From the NCBI RefSeq assembly GCF_038002825.1, contig NZ_JBBODF010000001.1:6696001-6760000 (forward strand): a DNA stretch of 64,000 nt. The letters are read 5' to 3'. The notes beneath the pieces were generated by a model. That model did no database searches. It had not been told where the DNA came from and saw only the letters and a program-made list of their open reading frames with translations. This document shows, piece after piece, positions 41,902 to 50,700 of this stretch (positions within the stretch are counted from its first letter, which is position 1; every line of letters starts with the position of its first letter). The position numbers and the translations under genes were made by a program. The stretch is from Paenibacillus sp. FSL H8-0048. GTDB lineage: Bacteria > Bacillota > Bacilli > Paenibacillales > Paenibacillaceae.

Positions 41902-43614
41902 TTGTGCATGATTGTCAGAGATGAGGAGCCATGGATCGCGCGCAGCCTGTTGAGTGTGCGGGAGGCTGTGGATGAGATGATTGTCGTGGATACAGGTTCT
42001 CATGACAGAACAATGGATATCGCTCATGACCTCGGTGCCAAGATTCTCCAATTCCCCTGGACGGAGAGCTTCGCAGAGGCCCGCAATTACAGTCTTCGGC
42101 ATGCGACTGGCGACTGGTTGCTATGGATGGATGCCGATGAAGAAATTGCACTTGCCGATGCCCCGAAGCTTAGGGAGGTAAGCAGTATCAGGAACAGCAG
42201 ACTTGCCTCTCTCGAAACCATTCATTTCAATAGCGCATTCCGGCCCAAACCGCATGAGGCTTACAGATTGTCCCAATGCCGCCTATTCCGCAATGGGGAA
42301 GGGTTTCATTTCACCGGCGGTATCCATGAACAGTTAAGCTTGTCGGGGCTGCATGACGGTAAGGATTCCGACACACCATTCCTGCTGCCGCTCAGGCTGT
42401 TCCATTACGGCTACCTGCAGTCCGTAACATCCATTAAATCCAAACATGGACGTAATCTGAAGCTGCTCCAGCAATCCATTGCAGATGAACCGAATCCCGA
42501 TCCGTGGACTCTTTATCATATTGCGGGTGAATATCAACGGATTGGGGATTATGCTAATGCCTTCCGGCAGGCAAATCTGGCTATTGCCGCATCGCTGGGT
42601 CAGCGGAAGCTGCCGCCTTCCCTCTTTTACAAGCTTAAATATGGTTGCTTACTGGCATCGGGCAGCTTCAGGGAGGGCTGGCCCGGTATCGACAAGGCGA
42701 CCAGTCTCTACCCGGATTATGTGGATCTGCATCTATACAAAGGATGCATTCTTATGCATATCGGGCAAGTGGAAGCTGCAATCTCCGCTTTCGAGCATTG
42801 TCTGTCCCTAGGAGAGAATGCTCTTCATCATATGGTTCTTAGAGGTGCGGGAACCTTCTATCCCTGCTATTACCTGGGCAATTGCTATGAAATGCTCGGA
42901 GAGCCTGGCGATGCCGCTGCCTGGTACTCCAGAGCGCTGGAGTATTCGCCTGCACTGGCTGAAGCTGCGGTTAAGCTATTTCAGCTGAGGGTAGGAATGC
43001 AAGGGACGGATGGGCATCTTTCTGGCAATCGTTGTGCCTCTAATCATCCTCTTCTGAAGAAGACCTGTCCTTCATCTGCAACTTTGGAGCGAAATAAGTG
43101 GTCCGTTGTAGTGTTGATAAGCAGCGAAGATGGTCCGCGCTCAGCTCTGATTAATTGGGCTCAGAAGTGGAAGCTGCTCGCTGATGAGTGGATCATTATC
43201 GATGCGGGAATGGGGAAGGACGCCAGGGGGCTTGCCGAAGAACTGGAAGCACAGATCCTTCATTTCACTAATGGCGAGGGTGCATTTCAGTTCTGGGATA
43301 ATATACAGGAGGTGCTCACAACTCCTTATGTGCTGTGGTTGAATCCATATGATGAGGTTTGTGGAAAAGATCTTGATGCACTGGGAAGCCTCAAGCAATC
43401 ACTGATCAGCCGTAAAACTATGATCTCTTTTAATCTATGCTTGCAGGAAGAGGGAATAGACCAGAAGCACTGGATGGTTCAGAGGAATCGTCTGGCTCAC
43501 CGCGAGACAGTGCTTAGCTGTAATCCAGTCAGCGGAGAATTTGTGTCTGTGCCTGGAAGTATGAATGAGATCAGTTCTGTTATTGTTCAGAACAGACTGT
43601 TATCCACGAGATGA
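41902..43614 (+). CDS. GT2 glycosyltransferase with TPR and second GT-like domain; 5' end disturbed
   Basis: From the TTG at 41902 the frame gives 570 residues: a GT2 domain (CMIVRDEEPW, VVDTGSHDRTMDIA, LLWMDADEEI), TPR-like repeats (~190-360) and a degenerate second GT2 (~400-560, WLNPYDEV). Paralogs begin MxTISLCMIV, and here VPLIS precedes this TTG in frame without a start codon. The only good SD (AAAGGAGG, 41844-41851) serves an ATG at 41862 in a different frame that ends after 20 codons. A one-base frameshift near 41865-41890 is therefore likely, or the protein starts short. It is the last glycosyltransferase before the collagen genes. Confidence 0.75.
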   Translation: MCMIVRDEEPWIARSLLSVREAVDEMIVVDTGSHDRTMDIAHDLGAKILQFPWTESFAEARNYSLRHATGDWLLWMDADEEIALADAPKLREVSSIRNSRLASLETIHFNSAFRPKPHEAYRLSQCRLFRNGEGFHFTGGIHEQLSLSGLHDGKDSDTPFLLPLRLFHYGYLQSVTSIKSKHGRNLKLLQQSIADEPNPDPWTLYHIAGEYQRIGDYANAFRQANLAIAASLGQRKLPPSLFYKLKYGCLLASGSFREGWPGIDKATSLYPDYVDLHLYKGCILMHIGQVEAAISAFEHCLSLGENALHHMVLRGAGTFYPCYYLGNCYEMLGEPGDAAAWYSRALEYSPALAEAAVKLFQLRVGMQGTDGHLSGNRCASNHPLLKKTCPSSATLERNKWSVVVLISSEDGPRSALINWAQKWKLLADEWIIIDAGMGKDARGLAEELEAQILHFTNGEGAFQFWDNIQEVLTTPYVLWLNPYDEVCGKDLDALGSLKQSLISRKTMISFNLCLQEEGIDQKHWMVQRNRLAHRETVLSCNPVSGEFVSVPGSMNEISSVIVQNRLLSTR

Positions 43615-43651
43615 AGATTATAAACATAGTGTCAGAAAGGGGAAAAGGAAT

Positions 43652-44620
43652 ATGGGAATTGGAATAACAGGACCAACAGGCCCAACCGGGGCGCCGGGGA
43701 AAAAAGGAACTGACGGAGCTAACGGGGGAAACGGTATTGATGGAAGAACTGGACCAACCGGAACTACGGGAGCATCGGGAGGTCCGGGACCAGCGGGAAC
43801 TACGGGATTACCAGGAGGTTCGGGAGCAACCGGAACTACAGGATTACCAGGAGGTCCGGGACCAGCGGGAACTACGGGGATACCAGGAGGTGTGGGACCA
43901 GCCGGGACTACGGGGTTACCAGGAGGTGTGGGACCAGCCGGGACTACGGGATTCCCAGGAGGTTCGGGGCCAGCGGGAACTACGGGATTCCCAGGAGGTG
44001 TAGGACCAGCGGGAACTACGGGGGCACCAGGAGGTGTGGGACCAGCGGGAACTACGGGGTTACCAGGAGGTGTGGGACCAGCGGGAACTACGGGGTTACC
44101 AGGAGGTCCGGGAGCAGCGGGAACTACGGGGGCACCAGGAAGTCCGGGAAGTCCGGGAGCAACTGGTTCCATTTCAGCTATTTTTGGAACATTCTTGAGC
44201 AATAGCAGTACAGTAGCTTCCGCTGCTAACACGCCAATTGGGAGTTTCCAAAGAGCTAATTCAGATCCCGGTGAGTCTATAGGACTTTCTGGAGGTAGTA
44301 CCTTTTCTCTGCCAGGCGGCCATATGTACTACATCTCATATCAAGCATCTATAAGATATACAGCAACAACTGCTCCTGGCCTTGCACTTTACTATGAGGG
44401 ATCGCTAGATAATTCATCCATTTTTTATTCGGGTGCAATTGGTGATCCGACTAGATTGATTAGTCCGGTGTCAGTTGTCCGAATTATAGATGCAACGAAT
44501 GGACCGATTACTGATCTGCAGGTAGTGCTTCGAGACCAAGGTACGTCTACAGCAACCAATGTGCAAACTGTCGCACAAGCATTCCAATATGCTGCTGTCA
44601 CTATTTTTGCCCTAAATTAA
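43652..44620 (+). CDS. Collagen-like surface protein (322 aa)
   Basis: The ATG at 43652 follows AAAAGGAA and gives 322 residues. Residues ~3-175 are Gly-X-Y triplets, mostly PAGTTGLPGGVG-type, with a non-Thr segment GKKGTDGANGGNGIDGRTG shared with the giant protein downstream. The last ~145 residues (SISAIFGTFLSNSS to AAVTIFALN) are a beta-rich, TNF/C1q-like trimerisation cap as in BclA. There is no signal peptide, which fits a spore-surface protein made in the mother cell. It follows the 41902 glycosyltransferase by 38 nt. Confidence 0.9.
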   Translation: MGIGITGPTGPTGAPGKKGTDGANGGNGIDGRTGPTGTTGASGGPGPAGTTGLPGGSGATGTTGLPGGPGPAGTTGIPGGVGPAGTTGLPGGVGPAGTTGFPGGSGPAGTTGFPGGVGPAGTTGAPGGVGPAGTTGLPGGVGPAGTTGLPGGPGAAGTTGAPGSPGSPGATGSISAIFGTFLSNSSTVASAANTPIGSFQRANSDPGESIGLSGGSTFSLPGGHMYYISYQASIRYTATTAPGLALYYEGSLDNSSIFYSGAIGDPTRLISPVSVVRIIDATNGPITDLQVVLRDQGTSTATNVQTVAQAFQYAAVTIFALN

Positions 44621-44647
44621 TTTAAATGACTACTTATTATTAAATTT

Positions 44648-44687
44648 GAAACGGATACCTTCCTTAGAACCGAAGTGTATTCGTTTC
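44648..44687 (+). terminator. Hairpin after the first collagen gene
   Basis: An 11-bp stem with one G-U pair (44648-44658 with 44677-44687), followed by TTAATTCTC, lies 28 nt after the stop. The U-tract is weak. Confidence 0.5.
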
Positions 44688-44743
44688 TTAATTCTCTTAC
44701 GGTAAAAGATATATCCATCATCATTGCGAGGAGTTGAAAGCAT

Positions 44744-47700
44744 ATGGGGGTTGGACCTACAGGACCTAGAGGAACAACAGGACCTCCAGGGACTACAGGG
44801 CCTCAAGGTACCACCGGACCAGTAGGACCGGGTGCTCAAGGTCCGAGAGGGTCAACAGGACCGGGAGGGAGAACAGGGACTACAGGCTCGATAGGAACCA
44901 CTGGACCGTCGGGTGCAGTGGGCACGACAGGGTTAGATGGTCCAGTCGGAACGACAGGGTTAGAGGGTCCGGTGGGCACGACAGGGTTAGATGGTCCGGT
45001 CGGCACGACGGGACTGGATGGTCCAGTAGGCACGACGGGACTGGATGGCTCGGTGGGCACGACGGGACTTGATGGTCCGGTAGGAACGACGGGACTGGAT
45101 GGTCCAGTGGGCACGACGGGACTGGACGGTCCAGTAGGAACGACAGGGTTAGATGGTCCGGTGGGCACGACGGGACTGGAAGGTCCGGTGGGCACGACGG
45201 GACTTGACGGTCCAGTCGGCACGACGGGGTTAGATGGTCCGGTGGGCACGACGGGACTGGACGGTCCGGTGGGCACGACAGGTCTAGATGGTCCAGTGGG
45301 CACAACAGGGTTAGATGGTCCAGTCGGCACGACAGGGTTAGATGGTCCAGTGGGCACGACAGGACTGGATGGTCCTGTGGGAACGACGGGACTGGATGGT
45401 CCAGTAGGCACGACGGGACTGGATGGCCCGGTGGGCACGACGGGACTGGATGGCCCGGTGGGCACGACAGGTCTAGATGGTCCAGTGGGCACAACAGGGT
45501 TAGATGGTCCAGTGGGCACGACGGGACTCGACGGCCCGGTCGGAACGACAGGTCTGGACGGTCCGGTGGGCACGACAGGGTTAGATGGTCCAGTAGGAAC
45601 GACGGGACTTGACGGTCCAGTGGGCACGACGGGTCTGGATGGTCCGGTGGGCACGACAGGACTGGACGGTCCGGTAGGCACGACGGGACTCGACGGTCCA
45701 GTAGGCACGACGGGACTCGATGGACCGGTGGGCACGACAGGACTGGATGGTCCGGTGGGCACGACGGGACTTGACGGTCCAGTCGGAACGACAGGTCTGG
45801 ACGGTCCAGTCGGAACGACGGGACTCGACGGTCCAGTAGGAACGACGGGACTCGATGGCCCGGTGGGCACGACAGGACTGGATGGCCCGGTGGGCACGAC
45901 AGGACTGGATGGTCCTGTGGGAACGACGGGACTGGATGGTCCAGTAGGCACGACGGGACTGGATGGCCCGGTGGGCACGACGGGACTGGATGGTCCGGTA
46001 GGAACGACTGGACTCGACGGTCCGGTGGGCACGACGGGGTTAGATGGTCCAGTGGGCACAACAGGACTGGACGGTCCGGTAGGCACGACGGGACTCGACG
46101 GTCCAGTAGGAACGACGGGACTCGATGGACCGGTGGGCACGACAGGACTGGATGGTCCGGTGGGCACGACGGGACTCGACGGTCCAGTCGGAACGACAGG
46201 TCTGGACGGTCCAGTCGGAACGACGGGACTCGACGGTCCAGTAGGAACGACGGGACTCGATGGCCCGGTGGGCACGACAGGACTGGATGGCCCGGTGGGC
46301 ACGACAGGACTGGATGGTCCTGTGGGAACGACGGGACTGGATGGTCCAGTAGGCACGACGGGACTGGATGGTCCAGTAGGCACGACGGGACTGGATGGTC
46401 CAGTAGGCACGACGGGACTGGATGGTCCAGTAGGCACGACGGGACTGGATGGCCCGGTGGGCACGACGGGACTTGATGGTCCGGTAGGAACGACTGGACT
46501 CGACGGTCCGGTGGGCACGACGGGACTGGATGGTCCAGTAGGCACGACGGGACTGGATGGCCCGGTGGGCACGACGGGACTCGACGGTCCAGTCGGAACG
46601 ACAGGTCTGGATGGTCCAGTCGGAACAACAGGACTCGACGGTCCAGTGGGCACAACAGGTTTGGATGGTCCGGTCGGCACAACAGGTCTAGACGGTCCGG
46701 TGGGCACGACGGGACTCGACGGTCCGGTAGGAACGACAGGTCTGGATGGTCCAGTCGGAACAACAGGTCTGGATGGTCCAGTCGGAACAACAGGTTTAGA
46801 CGGTCCAGTGGGCACGACAGGTCTGGACGGTCCGGTGGGCACGACGGGACTCGACGGTCCGGTGGGCACGACGGGACTCGACGGTCCAGTCGGAACGACA
46901 GGTCTGGATGGTCCAGTCGGAACAACAGGACTCGACGGTCCAGTGGGCACAACAGGTTTGGATGGTCCGGTCGGCACAACAGGTCTAGACGGTCCGGTGG
47001 GCACGACGGGACTCGACGGTCCGGTAGGAACGACAGGTCTGGATGGTCCAGTCGGAACAACAGGTTTAGACGGTCCAGTGGGCACGACAGGTCTGGACGG
47101 TCCGGTGGGCACGACAGGTTTAGACGGTCCGGTAGGAACGACAGGGTTAGATGGTCCAGTCGGAACAACAGGTCTGGATGGTCCAGTCGGAACAACAGGT
47201 TTAGACGGTCCAGTGGGCACGACAGGTCTGGACGGTCCGGTGGGCACGACGGGACTCGACGGTCCGGTAGGAACGACAGGTCTGGATGGTCCAGTCGGAA
47301 CAACAGGTTTAGACGGTCCAGTGGGCACGACAGGTCTGGACGGTCCGGTGGGCACGACGGGACTGGACGGTCCAGTGGGCACGACAGGTCTGGACGGTCC
47401 GGTGGGCACGACAGGTCTGGACGGTCCGGTGGGCACGACAGGTTTAGACGGTCCGGTAGGAACGACAGGACTGGATGGTCCAGTCGGAACAACAGGACTG
47501 GATGGTCCAGTCGGAACGACAGGACTGGATGGTCCAGTCGGAACGACAGGTTTAGACGGCCCAGTCGGAACAACAGGACTCGACGGTCCAGTCGGAACAA
47601 CAGGTTTAGACGGCCCAGTCGGAACAACAGGACTCGACGGTCCGGTGGGAACAACAGGACTAGACGGTCCAGTCGGAACAACAGGACTGGATGGCCCGGT

Positions 47701-50700
47701 GGGCACGACAGGTTTAGATGGTCCAGTCGGAACAACAGGACTGGATGGCCCGGTGGGCACGACAGGTTTAGATGGTCCAGTCGGAACAACAGGACTGGAT
47801 GGCCCGGTGGGCACGACAGGTTTAGATGGTCCAGTCGGTACGACGGGACTCGACGGTCCAGTGGGCACAACAGGGTTAGACGGTCCGGTGGGCACGACAG
47901 GTCTCGACGGTCCGGTGGGCACGACAGGTCTTGACGGTCCAGTCGGAACGACGGGTCTGGATGGTCCGGTGGGCACGACAGGTTTAGATGGTCCGGTAGG
48001 AACAACAGGGTTAGACGGTCCGGTGGGCACGACAGGTCTGGATGGTCCGGTGGGCACGACGGGACTGGAGGGTCCAATGGGCACGACAGGTCTGGACGGT
48101 CCGGTGGGTACGACAGGACTGGATGGCCCAGTGGGCACAACGGGACTGGACGGTCCAGTCGGAACAACAGGACTGGATGGCCCGGTGGGCACGACAGGTT
48201 TAGATGGTCCAGTCGGAACAACAGGACTGGATGGCCCGGTGGGCACGACAGGGTTAGATGGTCCAGTCGGAACGACAGGACTGGATGGTCCAGTCGGAAC
48301 AACAGGACTCGACGGTCCGGTGGGAACAACAGGTTTAGACGGTCCAGTCGGAACAACAGGACTGGATGGTCCGGTGGGCACAACGGGACTGGATGGACCA
48401 GTAGGCACGACGGGACTGGATGGTCCGGTGGGCACGACGGGACTGGATGGACCGGTAGGAACGACGGGGCTGGACGGCCCGGTGGGCACGACGGGACTGG
48501 ATGGCCCAGTGGGGACAACAGGACTGGATGGCCCGGTGGGCACAACGGGACTGGATGGCCCAGTGGGAACGACAGGTCTGGACGGTCCGGTGGGCACAAC
48601 AGGACTGGATGGTCCGGTGGGCACAACAGGGTTAGATGGTCCGGTGGGCACGACGGGTGTAGACGGTCCGGTGGGCACGACGGGACTGGATGGTCCGGTA
48701 GGAACGACGGGACTGGACGGTCCGGTGGGCACAACAGGTCTGGACGGTCCGGTAGGAACGACGGGATTGGACGGTCCAGTCGGAACAACAGGCCTGGATG
48801 GACCGGTAGGCACGACGGGTCTAGACGGTCCAGTGGGGACAACAGGTTTAGATGGTCCGGTGGGCACGACGGGACTGGATGGACCGGTAGGCACGACGGG
48901 TCTAGACGGTCCAGTGGGCACAACAGGACTCGACGGTCCGGTGGGCACAACAGGACTGGATGGACCAGTGGGGACAACAGGTTTAGACGGTCCAGTAGGA
49001 ACGACGGGACTGGACGGCCCGGTGGGCACGACTGGACTGGATGGCCCAGTGGGAACGACAGGTCTGGACGGTCCAGTGGGCACAACAGGGTTAGATGGTC
49101 CAGTCGGTACGACAGGTTTAGACGGTCCGGTGGGAACGACGGGACTGGACGGTCCAGTAGGTACAACGGGACTCGACGGTCCAGTGGGGACGACAGGTCT
49201 GGATGGTCCGGTGGGCACAACAGGTCTGGACGGTCCGGTGGGAACGACGGGACTGGATGGTCCGGTCGGTACAACGGGACTGGATGGTCCAGTGGGAACG
49301 ACAGGTCTGGACGGTCCGGTGGGCACAACAGGACTGGATGGTCCGGTGGGCACAACAGGGTTAGACGGTCCAGTGGGCACAACAGGTCTAGATGGACCAG
49401 TAGGAACGACGGGACTCGACGGCCCGGTAGGAACGACGGGACTCGACGGCCCGGTGGGGACAACAGGACTGGATGGCCCAGTGGGAACGACGGGACTGGA
49501 TGGTCCGGTCGGTACAACGGGACTGGATGGTCCAGTAGGTACAACGGGACTGGATGGTCCAGTCGGCACGACGGGTCTGGATGGTCCAGTCGGCACAACA
49601 GGTTTAGACGGACCGGTGGGCACGACGGGACTGGACGGCCCGGTGGGCACAACAGGGTTAGATGGTCCGGTAGGAACGACGGGTCTGGACGGTCCGGTGG
49701 GCACGACGGGACTGGACGGACCGGTAGGCACGACGGGACTCGACGGTCCAGTGGGCACGACGGGACTGGATGGCCCAGTGGGAACGACAGGTCTAGACGG
49801 TCCAGTGGGCACAACAGGTTTAGACGGTCCGGTGGGCACGACGGGACTGGATGGTCCAGTGGGCACAACGGGTCTGGATGGCCCGGTGGGCACGACAGGT
49901 CTAGACGGTCCAGTGGGCACGACAGGTCTAGACGGTCCAGTGGGCACGACGGGACTGGATGGCCCAGTGGGAACAACGGGTCTGGACGGTCCAGTCGGCA
50001 CGACAGGTCTAGACGGTCCGGTTGGTACAACAGGTTTAGATGGTCCAGTGGGCACAACGGGACTCGACGGTCCAGTGGGCACAACAGGTTTGGATGGCCC
50101 GGTGGGCACAACAGGTTTAGACGGTCCGGTGGGCACAACAGGACTGGACGGTCCAGTGGGCACGACAGGTCTAGATGGACCAGTAGGAACGACGGGACTC
50201 GACGGCCCGGTGGGCACAACGGGACTCGACGGTCCAGTGGGCACAACAGGTTTGGATGGCCCGGTGGGCACGACAGGGTTAGACGGTCCGGTGGGCACAA
50301 CAGGACTGGACGGTCCAGTGGGCACGACAGGGTTAGACGGTCCGGTGGGCACGACAGGTCTAGACGGTCCAGTGGGCACGACGGGTCTGGATGGCCCGGT
50401 GGGCACGACAGGACTCGACGGTCCAGTGGGCACAACAGGATTAGACGGTCCGGTGGGCACGACGGGACTGGATGGTCCAGTGGGCACAACGGGTCTGGAT
50501 GGCCCGGTGGGCACGACAGGTCTAGACGGTCCAGTGGGCACGACAGGTCTAGACGGTCCAGTGGGCACGACAGGTCTAGACGGTCCAGTGGGCACGACAG
50601 GTCTAGACGGTCCAGTGGGCACGACAGGTCTAGACGGTCCAGTGGGCACGACGGGACTGGATGGTCCGGTGGGCACGACGGGACTGGATGGCCCGGTGGG

